The translations under genes were made by a program, and so were the position numbers. This document shows, one piece after another, positions 17,738 through 25,729 of a stretch of DNA of 54,105 nt. Source of the DNA: Actinomycetales bacterium (GTDB taxonomy: Bacteria; Actinomycetota; Actinomycetes; Actinomycetales; Microbacteriaceae); contig JAATFB010000072.1 of the NCBI GenBank assembly GCA_015655415.1, forward strand, positions 1-54,105, in the 5' to 3' direction. Position 1 is the stretch's first letter. Each line of letters begins with the position of its first letter. The notes under the pieces were generated by a model. The model was not told the origin of the DNA. It saw nothing but the letters and a program-made list of their open reading frames with translations, and made no database searches.

Positions 17738-18013
17738 TGATATGAGCAGATCAATCGCAAAGCGATCAGTCATCTGAGTGAATATCGCGCAAGTGCTCAT
17801 CTCGACGGATCGGTGTGCCACACGACCGCTTCGCCGCCCAGGCGCCCCAGCGAAGGCGGAATCACTCAGGCTGCCCGTGGACCGCGTCGCGACGACCGAG
17901 GCCGGCCCGAAGCACGAGCTGCCACAAGACCCGCTCACAGTCCGTCAGACAAGTGATGCCGTGGGCAGCCCCTCGCCCAGATCCGGCATCCCGCGGCCGG
18001 CAGCGCACCACGC
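17738..18013. other. Spacer between GH4 promoter region and TIM-barrel gene end
   Basis: About 275 bases without a credible gene. The left 80 bases are AT-richer than the surroundings and hold more TTGCG-like words, so they are probably the GH4 promoter. The rest is ordinary GC-rich spacer; no clear terminator hairpin seen. Confidence 0.4.
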
Positions 18014-18844
18014 TCAGAAGAGGTCGGCGTATCCGAGTGCGACGAGGTTGTCGTGCGAGATGCGAAGACTGTCGAGGACGGGACGCCCGTACGTGTCGTC
18101 CTGCTCGACGAGCATGTGCTCGACGCCGACGTCGAGGCTGGCGGCCACGATGGCCGGGAAGTCGAGGGTCCCCTCGCCGACCTCAGCGAACTCGACGACG
18201 TCCGACGGGAACCCGGGACCGTCGAACGACTCGGGAATCCTGGCGATCCGGTAGTCCTTGAGGTGTACCAACGCCACCCGGTCAGCCCAGCGCCGAATCG
18301 CGCTCGGCGCGTCGTATCCGCCGCGGTGCACCCAGTGCACGTCCACCTCAAGGGTGAGCGCCGGTGCGAGCTCGAGGATCATCTCAACGCCGATGCCCGC
18401 GTCGAACCGGGCGAACTCGAGGTGATGCGTGTGATAGGCGAGACGGAGACCGAGATCGGCGAACCGTGCGGCGTAGGTCTGCGCCTCGGCGCAGAACGCG
18501 CGCAGCGTCTCGGAGTCGCGCAGCGCGGGCAGAGGGATGCTCGGAATCCGGATGGTGCCCACCCCGAGCGCGCGGGCGTCCGTGACGATCTTGTCGAAGT
18601 CGGCATCCATCGCATCGTTCGGGGAGCCCCGCACCGCGGTCACCTCCGCCGAGGTCGCGACCACCTCGAGGCCGAGCTCGTCCTTCGCACGGCGAAGCTC
18701 GCGGAGGTTGGCCGCGGTCATCGGGATGCGCGAGACCTCGATGATCCGATACCCGATACTCAGGGCCTCACGAAGAGTCGCCACCACTCCCCGCGCCTCG
18801 AACTCCTTCGCCAACATCATCGCCTGCAGCCCGATGCCGGTCAT
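18014..18844 (-). CDS. Xylose-isomerase-like TIM-barrel protein (sugar isomerase/epimerase or deglycosidase-like)
   Basis: AP-endonuclease-2/sugar phosphate isomerase fold, usually a metal-dependent isomerase, epimerase or 3-keto-glycoside lyase. 276 residues. Metal-site blocks of the fold are present: AYHTHHLEF, EVDVHW, HLKD and GEGTLDF. The ATG at 18844 is chosen because AAGGAGAGG precedes it by seven bases; a longer frame upstream runs into the GMC gene. It lies one base after the GMC stop, so it is the last gene of the seven-gene operon. The pairing with a glucose-oxidising GMC enzyme recalls C-glycoside deglycosylation systems, but no small beta subunit is found nearby. Substrate unknown. 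Confidence 0.8.
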   Translation of the reverse strand: MTGIGLQAMMLAKEFEARGVVATLREALSIGYRIIEVSRIPMTAANLRELRRAKDELGLEVVATSAEVTAVRGSPNDAMDADFDKIVTDARALGVGTIRIPSIPLPALRDSETLRAFCAEAQTYAARFADLGLRLAYHTHHLEFARFDAGIGVEMILELAPALTLEVDVHWVHRGGYDAPSAIRRWADRVALVHLKDYRIARIPESFDGPGFPSDVVEFAEVGEGTLDFPAIVAASLDVGVEHMLVEQDDTYGRPVLDSLRISHDNLVALGYADLF

Positions 18845-18845
18845 G

Positions 18846-20411
18846 TCAGCCTCTCCTTCGATCGTCGAGGAGCTCTCGCCCCCGCTGGGACCCACCGACG
18901 ATCGAACGCGCCGCACGGACGGCGGTGATCATTCCGGTCAGGGTCGTGTTGGCGGTCATGGGGGTCGGGATGACCCCGTTGCCCGCAACGTACACGTTCT
19001 CGGTGCCCCAGACGCGACCGTCCGGATCGCAGACGCTGGTGCCGTCGTCGACCGGGCCCATCCGGACGGTCCCGGTGTAGTGCAGGGACGCGCCCGGCGC
19101 GAGGACCGCAGAGTCCCGCCCGGTGACGAACTCGCCGAGAGCGTTGCCGGCATGGCGCTGGGACTCGAGGCCGGCCTCGATCCTTGCCCGGTCGGCGTCG
19201 CTGTAGCCGAAGCGGACCCGCATGCGCGGCAGCCCGGCGGAGTCCGTCTCGGTGTCGGAGAACTCGAGGCGGTTCGCCTCCCTGATCTCGGTGGGGATGT
19301 ACCACGAGAGCTGAACGGCGTATCCGAACGGAGTGCGGAGGTCCTCCCTGAGCAGCTGCGAGCACATGATCTGCCCCTGGAACGGCTGCCGCGGCCCGCT
19401 ATGCGGAAGCCACAGCGAGGCTACGCACCATTCGCGAGGCAGGGGACGGCGAAGCGCGTGGAGGTCGATGGGCACGCGATCGAGGTCGACGAAGACCCGA
19501 CCGCTGACGAAGACGTGCTCGTTCAGGTTGCGGCCGAGCGCCGTGGGGCGCAGGCCCGACGCCCACAGCAGCTGCGGCGTGCGCATCGCGTCGGCGCAGA
19601 CGGCGACGGCGGATGCGCGGAGGGTCGTCTCCTCGCCCGTGATCACGTTGCGCACGAGCGCGCCGGTGGCGATGCCGTCCGTGACGAGGAGGCGCATGCA
19701 CAGCGTGTCGCCGAGCAGGACGAAGTTCGCGTCGTCCCCGGTCGTGATCGGCGGGAAGATGACGTTGGGACCGGTGCGCCGCAGAGGCCCGGGGCGGTCG
19801 TCGGCGCGGGCCGGGCCGGGCTGCACCGCCATCGGCATGGCCTGGACCTCGCGGCCGGGATCGCAGACTCCGTCGAACGCGGCGCGCAGCCGGTCCACGA
19901 CGAGGCGGCTTGCCTCGTCCTGCCCGTAGGGGTCCGGATGCACGTGGAGCAGTTCCGTGGCCCTGGCGAGGTCGACGTCCCATTCGCGGCGGTCGATGAA
20001 GTCGAACACCTCCGGACCGTAGGGGGTGGGCGTGGCAGCCGACCAGTGCACGCCCATGCCGCCGCTGTTCCAGCCGACTGCCGCAGCGGGCATTTCGGCG
20101 GCGTCCTCGCCGAACGCCAGCAGGTGATACATGCCACCGGGTGCTCCGGTGACGCTCCGACCGATGTCGGGAGTGGTCTGCGCGCCGACGTAGAGCGCCT
20201 GCGTTCCGGACTCGACACGCCGGTTGTAGCGCAGCCATAGCCGCTCGTCGTCGGTGTCGTGCAGGTGCTGACCCCGGACCTCGCCGATGGTCGGGCCCGT
20301 GTCGATCATCGTAATGCGCAGCGCCGGGTCGGCGTCGCGCACGGCGCGGGCGAGGCCGGCGCCCATCAGTCCTGCGCCGATGATGAGCAGGTCGGCGTCG
20401 GGTCGTGGCAT
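18846..20411 (-). CDS. Pyranose-oxidase-like GMC flavoprotein
   Basis: FAD-dependent oxidoreductase of the GMC superfamily, 521 residues. The FAD-binding motif IIGAGLMGAG is at 10-19. GGMGVHW at 117-123 matches the segment that carries the flavin-linked histidine (here H122) in pyranose 2-oxidases. The catalytic pair is H444 in HYTGTVRMG and N488 in TANTTLT, 44 residues apart as usual. These features fit pyranose oxidases and the actinobacterial FAD-dependent glycoside 3-oxidases better than cholesterol or choline oxidases. No signal peptide, so cytoplasmic. Nineteen bases after the ALDH stop and one base before the TIM-barrel gene. Likely action: oxidation of a sugar or glycoside ring hydroxyl with O2 or another acceptor. 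Confidence 0.82.
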   Translation of the reverse strand: MPRPDADLLIIGAGLMGAGLARAVRDADPALRITMIDTGPTIGEVRGQHLHDTDDERLWLRYNRRVESGTQALYVGAQTTPDIGRSVTGAPGGMYHLLAFGEDAAEMPAAAVGWNSGGMGVHWSAATPTPYGPEVFDFIDRREWDVDLARATELLHVHPDPYGQDEASRLVVDRLRAAFDGVCDPGREVQAMPMAVQPGPARADDRPGPLRRTGPNVIFPPITTGDDANFVLLGDTLCMRLLVTDGIATGALVRNVITGEETTLRASAVAVCADAMRTPQLLWASGLRPTALGRNLNEHVFVSGRVFVDLDRVPIDLHALRRPLPREWCVASLWLPHSGPRQPFQGQIMCSQLLREDLRTPFGYAVQLSWYIPTEIREANRLEFSDTETDSAGLPRMRVRFGYSDADRARIEAGLESQRHAGNALGEFVTGRDSAVLAPGASLHYTGTVRMGPVDDGTSVCDPDGRVWGTENVYVAGNGVIPTPMTANTTLTGMITAVRAARSIVGGSQRGRELLDDRRRG

Positions 20412-20430
20412 CGGTTCGGGTCCTCTCGGG

Positions 20431-21930
20431 TCAGCCTGCGAACCAGGTGGTCTTCAGGCTCGTGTACTTGTCCAGCGAGTGCGCCGACAGATCCCGGCCG
20501 AACCCGGACTGCTTGACGCCGCCGAAGGGAGTGACGACATCGAGGGCGTCGATGGTGTTGACCGAGACCGTGCCGACGCGCAGCCGACGGGAGACGCGGG
20601 TGGCGCGCGCGAGGCTGTCGGTCCACACGGATGCGGCCAGCCCGTAGTCGGAGTCGTTCGCGAGCCGCACGGCGTCCTCCTCGTCGTCGAACGGCGTGAC
20701 CGCAAGCACCGGCCCGAAGATCTCCTCGCGGAACAGGCTCGAGTCCGCCGCGACGTCGGTGAACACCGTGGGCTCGACGTAGTAGCCATCGCCCGACCCG
20801 GCGACCCGATTCCCGCCGAGCACCAGGCTGGCCTCGGCACGACCCCTCTCGATGTGCCCCAGCACCCGCTGGAGCTGATCGTCGCTGACGACGGGGCCGA
20901 GGGTGGTCGCCGGGTCGAGGGGATCGCCGGGCCGGAGCGCACGCGCGTGGGCGACGACCGCACCGGTGAAGTCGTCCGCGATCTCCCGGGCGACGAGCAG
21001 CCGCGTGTTCGCCGAGCAGACCTGGCCGGCGCAGGAGAACATCCGCTCGGCGGTGAGCCGGGCCGCCGCATCGAGGTCGGCGGCGTCGTCGAAGACCAGG
21101 TTGGCGCTCTTGCCGCCGCACTCCGGCCACACCTGCTTGAGATTGGACGAGCCGGCATACTGCAGGAACAGCTTGCCCACCGACGTCGAGCCGGTGAACA
21201 CCACGCAGTCGACATCCGGATGCTCGCCGAGCGCGCGCCCCGCCTCGTGCCCGAACCCGGGCACGACGTTCAGCACCCCCGGGGGGAGCCCGGCCTCCAG
21301 CGCGAGCTGTCCGAGCCGGATGCCCGAGAGCGGGGACTGCTCCGCCGGTTTGAGCACCACGCTGTTCCCGGCGGCGAGCGCCGGCGCGACCTTCCAGATC
21401 GCCATCTCCAGCGGATAGTTCCACGGCACGACAGCGGCGACGACGCCGAGCGGCTCGCGGGTGACGATGGCGAGGTCGCTGACCGCCGTCGGTGCCACCT
21501 CGCCGTAGGACTTGTCGATCAGCTCCGCGTACCACTGCAGGATGGCCGCGGAACCGGGCACGTCGCCGCCGGCGGTGTCCGAGATGAGCTTGCCGGCATC
21601 GAGGCTGTCGAGCACGGCGAGCTCGTCTGCGTGCGCACCGATCAGCTCCGACAGACGCAACAGCACGGCCTTGCGCCGCACGGGCGCCATGTTGGACCAG
21701 GTTCCCGCCTCGAAGGAGCGACGGGCTGCCCGCACGGCCAGGTCCACGTCGGCTTCGGTGCCGCGGGCCACGTCGGCGATCAACCCGCCGGTCGCGGGGT
21801 TGCGGGTGGCGAAGGTCTCGCCCGAGACCGCCGCGAGCGCCCGACCGTCGATCACGAGCTCACCGCAGGGCACGAGTCCGGCGGCGAGCCGATGCCAGTA
21901 GGCGCTGTCTTTCGAGGTCAGATCAGTCAT
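20431..21930 (-). CDS. NAD(P)-dependent aldehyde dehydrogenase (PuuC/betaine-aldehyde type)
   Basis: Oxidises an aldehyde to its acid. 499 residues, the normal length. The cofactor loop FTGSTSVG ends near 252, the general base is E270 in PECGGKSAN, and the catalytic thiol is C305 in GQVCSANTR. It resembles the gamma-glutamyl-aminobutyraldehyde/amino-aldehyde group, which suits an operon served by a polyamine-type transporter. Overlaps the M20 gene by eight bases, so it is translationally coupled. The natural aldehyde may come from one of the two GMC oxidases of the locus. Confidence 0.93.
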   Translation of the reverse strand: MTDLTSKDSAYWHRLAAGLVPCGELVIDGRALAAVSGETFATRNPATGGLIADVARGTEADVDLAVRAARRSFEAGTWSNMAPVRRKAVLLRLSELIGAHADELAVLDSLDAGKLISDTAGGDVPGSAAILQWYAELIDKSYGEVAPTAVSDLAIVTREPLGVVAAVVPWNYPLEMAIWKVAPALAAGNSVVLKPAEQSPLSGIRLGQLALEAGLPPGVLNVVPGFGHEAGRALGEHPDVDCVVFTGSTSVGKLFLQYAGSSNLKQVWPECGGKSANLVFDDAADLDAAARLTAERMFSCAGQVCSANTRLLVAREIADDFTGAVVAHARALRPGDPLDPATTLGPVVSDDQLQRVLGHIERGRAEASLVLGGNRVAGSGDGYYVEPTVFTDVAADSSLFREEIFGPVLAVTPFDDEEDAVRLANDSDYGLAASVWTDSLARATRVSRRLRVGTVSVNTIDALDVVTPFGGVKQSGFGRDLSAHSLDKYTSLKTTWFAG

Positions 21931-23122
21931 GGGCGTCCTCTCGGTGCGAGCAGCCCTCGGCCCGCTCGACGGCGAGTCCCACCGCGGTGGCGGCGAGGGC
22001 GATGGAGCCGTCGAGGATCGCGTGGTCGGCGGCCGGCGTCACCGCTGCGTCGGCGAACTCGCGCTGGTGGTTGACGACGGGCGACGAGCCGATGTCGAGA
22101 TAGGGGTGGATCGCGCGCACCCGATGTGAGACGTTCCCCATGTCTGTGGAGGCGGTGTTCATGCCCGTGCGGTCGCGGTTCTCGACATGAAGGTCACGCC
22201 CCAGCAGGGCGGTCTGCGCCGCGAAGGTGGCCACGAGCGCCTCGTCGTTCACGAAGTCGGAGTAACGGCCACTCGTCTCCTCCACCTCGAACGTGCATCC
22301 GGTGGCCAGAGCGCCGGCCTCGAAGCAGCGCAGCACCTTGGCATAGAGCTCGTCGAGCTCGTCGAGCGTACGGGCTCGGACATACCACTTTCCGGCCGAC
22401 TCCGCGGGGATCGCGTTCGGCGCCGTGCCGGCCTCCGTGACGACGCCGTGCACACGAGTCCCCTCCGGAAGCTGCTGGCGCAGAAGCCCGATGGCGGTCT
22501 GTGCGATCACGAAGGCGTCCGCGGCGTTGATCCCCAGCCACGGGTAGCCGGCGGCGTGGGCGGCGGTGCCGTGGTAGCGGACGTCGAAGTGCGCGACGGC
22601 GAACGGGAACGCCCACGCACGGTCCTCCGGACCGGGATGGACCATCATGGCGGCGTCGAGGCCGTCGAAGACGCCGGCATCGAGCAGCAGGATCTTGCCC
22701 CCGCCACCCTCCTCGGCGGGAGTGCCGATGACCGTGCATGCCAGGTCGAGCTCGTCGAGCAGTGGCCGCAGCCCGATCGCCGCCCCCACGGCCGCCGCCG
22801 CGATGACGTTGTGCCCGCAGGCGTGTCCGAGGCCAGGCAGGGCGTCGTACTCGGCCACGACACCCACTCGCACCGCTGCGGTGGACGGGCCCGCGGTCGC
22901 GGTGAACGCGGTCGGCAGACCGCCCGGGCCGCGGATGATCTCGAATCCGTGTGCGTCGAGGGCACCGGCGAGCACGGCGGCGGAGCGCCGCTCGTTCCAG
23001 GCCGTCTCGGGATGATCGTGCAGATCGTGGCTGATGGCCGTCAACTCGCGCGCTGCGGCGCGGACCTCTCGGTCGATGCGCGTCCTGAGCTCCTCGGGTA
23101 CCGGATAGGCCGGGGCCATCAT
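21923..23122 (-). CDS. M20-family amidohydrolase (PM20D2/AbgB-like)
   Basis: Zinc or manganese dipeptidase/amidohydrolase cleaving an amide bond. The 399 residues show the metal-binding HACGHN (100-105) and the catalytic glutamates in TPAEEGGGGK (134-143), with EYDALPGLGH before them, as in the PM20D2 and aminobenzoyl-glutamate hydrolase branch. The dimerisation domain follows near 180-300. Starts inside the DUF1028 stop (ATGA). No signal peptide, so cytoplasmic. Suggests that the operon substrate, or a pathway intermediate, contains an N-acyl or peptide bond. Confidence 0.9.
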   Translation of the reverse strand: MMAPAYPVPEELRTRIDREVRAAARELTAISHDLHDHPETAWNERRSAAVLAGALDAHGFEIIRGPGGLPTAFTATAGPSTAAVRVGVVAEYDALPGLGHACGHNVIAAAAVGAAIGLRPLLDELDLACTVIGTPAEEGGGGKILLLDAGVFDGLDAAMMVHPGPEDRAWAFPFAVAHFDVRYHGTAAHAAGYPWLGINAADAFVIAQTAIGLLRQQLPEGTRVHGVVTEAGTAPNAIPAESAGKWYVRARTLDELDELYAKVLRCFEAGALATGCTFEVEETSGRYSDFVNDEALVATFAAQTALLGRDLHVENRDRTGMNTASTDMGNVSHRVRAIHPYLDIGSSPVVNHQREFADAAVTPAADHAILDGSIALAATAVGLAVERAEGCSHREDAHD

Positions 23123-23799
23123 GCTCCCTCGTCTCCGGCTACGCGGTACGGCGCGGCGGCGACCGGGTTCAGCGCGCGCGTCAGGTAGTCCTGCTTCTGC
23201 GGAAGCCAGATGCCCAGCAGGCGACCGAGCTCACCGATCGGCTCGTCGTGGTCGTCCACTCGCAGGTCGGTGGTGCGCCACGACACCTGGTCAACGACGG
23301 CGAGGCCGGCCGATCGCACGGGGCCCGCCTCTCCGCCCTCCGCGAGGCCGGCGAGCAGACCGGCCAGCAGTCGCTCTTCGAGCGTCATGGCTCCGCCGGC
23401 CGCGTACGCGTCGATCATGCGCTGCGGAACCTGGTCGGTGGCGAGCATGTTGCCCGCCGCTGCCGCTCCCGGCCCGACGGCATGTGCGTCGATGCCCAGC
23501 GCGCCGCTGCCGGAGTGCACCGTGACGCGGCCGAGGGCGTCGACGACGATCGCCTGGCGGAAGTCCGGATACGGGTCGCCGCGGAGGGCGGACGCCAGCG
23601 CCGCCTCCGCGTCGGATCCCTCGCGCAGCGCCGTGAGGATCATCGACCCGAGCTCGGGGTTGGTCACGTTCTGGGACACGGCCGCGCCGACCCGCGGCGC
23701 GAGGTGGACGCACCTGGCCGCGACGGCAGGGCTCGAAGACGAGATGGCGATGCCGAACGATCCCGTGTCTGGATCGCGCGCGACGAGTGAGAACGTCAT
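23119..23799 (-). CDS. DUF1028 protein (putative Ntn-hydrolase-fold)
   Basis: 226-residue protein beginning MTFSLVARDPDTGSFGIA, the diagnostic N-terminus of DUF1028, followed by GAAVSQNVTNPELG. Members are predicted to have an Ntn-hydrolase-like fold but have no established reaction. Frequently beside RidA and amidohydrolases in catabolic operons. The ATG at 23799 overlaps the RidA stop, and the gene's own stop overlaps the M20 start, both in ATGA. The upstream extension of the open frame is rejected because it lies across RidA. An amide or lactam hydrolysis role is only a guess. Confidence 0.85.
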   Translation of the reverse strand: MTFSLVARDPDTGSFGIAISSSSPAVAARCVHLAPRVGAAVSQNVTNPELGSMILTALREGSDAEAALASALRGDPYPDFRQAIVVDALGRVTVHSGSGALGIDAHAVGPGAAAAGNMLATDQVPQRMIDAYAAGGAMTLEERLLAGLLAGLAEGGEAGPVRSAGLAVVDQVSWRTTDLRVDDHDEPIGELGRLLGIWLPQKQDYLTRALNPVAAAPYRVAGDEGA

Positions 23800-24239
23800 G
23801 CGGATGTCCCGGGGCGGCCCGTCTCGGCGGCCGGCAGCACCGCCGTCGCGTCGATCTCGACCAGCCACTCGGGCCGGGCGAGTGCCGAGACCACGATGCC
23901 GGTGGAGACCGGGTGGACGCCCGTCAACCATCTGCCCATGACCCTGTAGACCGGCTCGCGGTGCCGGATGTCGACGAGGTAGACGACGACCTTCACGATG
24001 TCCTCGAGCGAGCCACCGGCCTCCTCGACCAGCAGCGCCACGTTCGCCATCGCCCTCTCGGTCTGCGCCTCGACGTCGCCGATGCCCACGCTCTCGCGCG
24101 TGTCGAGATCCTGCCCGACCTGGCCGCGGAGGTACACGACCCCGCCAGCGACGACGGCCTGGCAGAGGTCGTTGTCGAGGTTCTGCTCCGGATAGGTGTC
24201 TCGGGTGTTGAAGGGGCGGATGCGGATGTGATGGGTCAT
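23796..24239 (-). CDS. RidA-family (YjgF/YER057c/UK114) protein
   Basis: Members hydrolyse reactive enamine/imine intermediates or act in specialised amine catabolism. 147 residues beginning MTHHIRIRPFNT. RGQVGQDLD lies near the start of the conserved domain, and the late block LARPEWLVEIDATAVLP contains the usual P-x-x-L-V-E-I-(E/D) signature. The Arg that normally binds the carboxylate of canonical RidA is not obvious, so this may be a Rid3-7 type with another substrate. Overlaps both FMO and DUF1028 by four bases. Confidence 0.87.
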   Translation of the reverse strand: MTHHIRIRPFNTRDTYPEQNLDNDLCQAVVAGGVVYLRGQVGQDLDTRESVGIGDVEAQTERAMANVALLVEEAGGSLEDIVKVVVYLVDIRHREPVYRVMGRWLTGVHPVSTGIVVSALARPEWLVEIDATAVLPAAETGRPGTSA

Positions 24240-25534
24240 GCGCGTGCTGCTCCGGCGGAGAGGGGGCGGGCGGGGGTCACCGGTGCCGCATCGCCGTCGT
24301 AGGCGGCGTAGCTGCGCTGGATGAGGATCTGGTCGGCGATGTACCTGGCGTCGTGCCAGACGCCCCAGATGAAGCTCGAGCCGCGACGGGAGAGCCACGG
24401 CAGGCCGAGAAAGTAGACACCGGGCTCGCTGGACACGCCGCGTTGATGCCGAGGCCGGCCGGCCTCGTCGAACGCGCCGACCTGCAGCCAGCTGAAGTCG
24501 GAGTCGTAGCCGGTGGCCCAGACGATGGAGCCCACGCCAGCGGCCGCGAGATCCAGCTCGAGGACGGGGTCGGTCACGCACACGGGATCGGGTCCGAAGA
24601 TGCGCGCCTCCGGCTCCTCCGGCAAGGCGAGACCGTTGCGCTCGATGTACGCATCCGCCTCGTCGAGCACGGAGAGGTAGTTCGCGTCGCCGTTGGCGAT
24701 GTTCTCCGCGAGGTCCGGACCGAACCGCACGATCCCGTTCACGGCCGACACGGTCCGGCCGACGAGGACGATGCCCTGCGCGGCGAGATCGCGGAAGTCC
24801 ACGGTGTGGCCGCCGTCGGCGCCGCTGACGGCGATCGTCACGTGTTCCGCCCCGGCCGGCGGTGTCGCGGCATCCCACATGCCGAGCACGCCGAGCCACC
24901 ACACGTTGTCGCGCCCCCGATACCGCCGCGGGGGCCGATCGTGCGGGCCGACCGACAGGTAGACCGGCCGGCCCGCACGGCGCAGCTCGGCGGCGATCTG
25001 CACGCCCGAGGATCCGGCGCCGACGACGAGCACGGCACCACCCGGCAGCTGCGCGGGGTTGCGGTAGTCGGCCGAGTGCAGCTGGACGACCCCGGAGTCG
25101 GTGGGCACGATGGGCGGGATCACCGGGCGCTGGAACGCCCCCGTCGCGGACACGACGAACCGCGCGTTGATGTCGCCATCGGTGGTCGAGACGTGGAACC
25201 CGGTCGCGCCGAGCCGCTTGCGCACCGCGAGGACCTCGACGCCGCAGCGGATCGGAGCCGAGATCTGCTCGGCGTATGCGGCGAAGTAGTCGGCCACCTC
25301 GTCCTTCGGGATGAACGCGTCTCGCGCGGCGTCGAACTCCCGCCCGGGGAAGCGATCATGCCAGGCCGGTCCGTTGGCCACCATCGAGTCCCAGCGGGCC
25401 GAGCGCCATCGTTCCGCCACACGCGCTCGCTCCACGACGAGGTGGGCGACCCCGGCCGCGCCGAGATGCTCGCTCATCGCTATGCCGGCCGGTCCGCCCC
25501 CGACGACGAGAACGTCGACCTCCTCGGTCGTCAC
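24236..25534 (-). CDS. Flavin-dependent monooxygenase-like oxidoreductase (CzcO/FMO type)
   Basis: 432-residue two-dinucleotide-binding flavoprotein. FAD motif VVGGGPAGIAMSEHL is near 10-24, and the NADPH motif VVGAGSSGVQIAAEL near 165-180. Between them QLHSADYRNP takes the place of the FMO fingerprint, and ATGYDSDFSWL is the C-terminal ATG motif. Probably hydroxylates or N-oxidises a soft nucleophile such as an amine. The start GTG at 25534 has GGGGAGGG upstream and overlaps the stop of a 20-codon leader frame in GTGA. First full-length gene of the seven-gene operon. Confidence 0.88.
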   Translation of the reverse strand: MTTEEVDVLVVGGGPAGIAMSEHLGAAGVAHLVVERARVAERWRSARWDSMVANGPAWHDRFPGREFDAARDAFIPKDEVADYFAAYAEQISAPIRCGVEVLAVRKRLGATGFHVSTTDGDINARFVVSATGAFQRPVIPPIVPTDSGVVQLHSADYRNPAQLPGGAVLVVGAGSSGVQIAAELRRAGRPVYLSVGPHDRPPRRYRGRDNVWWLGVLGMWDAATPPAGAEHVTIAVSGADGGHTVDFRDLAAQGIVLVGRTVSAVNGIVRFGPDLAENIANGDANYLSVLDEADAYIERNGLALPEEPEARIFGPDPVCVTDPVLELDLAAAGVGSIVWATGYDSDFSWLQVGAFDEAGRPRHQRGVSSEPGVYFLGLPWLSRRGSSFIWGVWHDARYIADQILIQRSYAAYDGDAAPVTPARPLSAGAARA

Positions 25535-25593
25535 CGCACCCTCCCCACCGTGTCGTGGACAGGGCGCTCGGCGAGCTGGTGGGCAGTGGCCAT
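25531..25593 (-). CDS. Short leader reading frame before the FMO operon
   Basis: Twenty codons starting MATAHQLAERP, with a strong ribosome-binding site (GGAAGG, six bases before ATG). Its stop codon overlaps the FMO start codon in GTGA. The spacing and overlap match the other junctions in the operon, suggesting real translation and coupling. No run of regulatory codons is present, so attenuation is not obvious. It could also be the remnant of a lost gene. Confidence 0.45.
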   Translation of the reverse strand: MATAHQLAERPVHDTVGRVR

Positions 25594-25729
25594 CGTGATC
25601 CTTCCGCGTGCTGAGAGTCGAGCCTCAGTCTCGGAAGGCGCCCACCGCCGGGTCAATTAGCTTTGTCAGTGGCACTTCATCAGCACACGATATGAATCGC
25701 CGCACGAAACATCTCGGAAACAATCAAGG

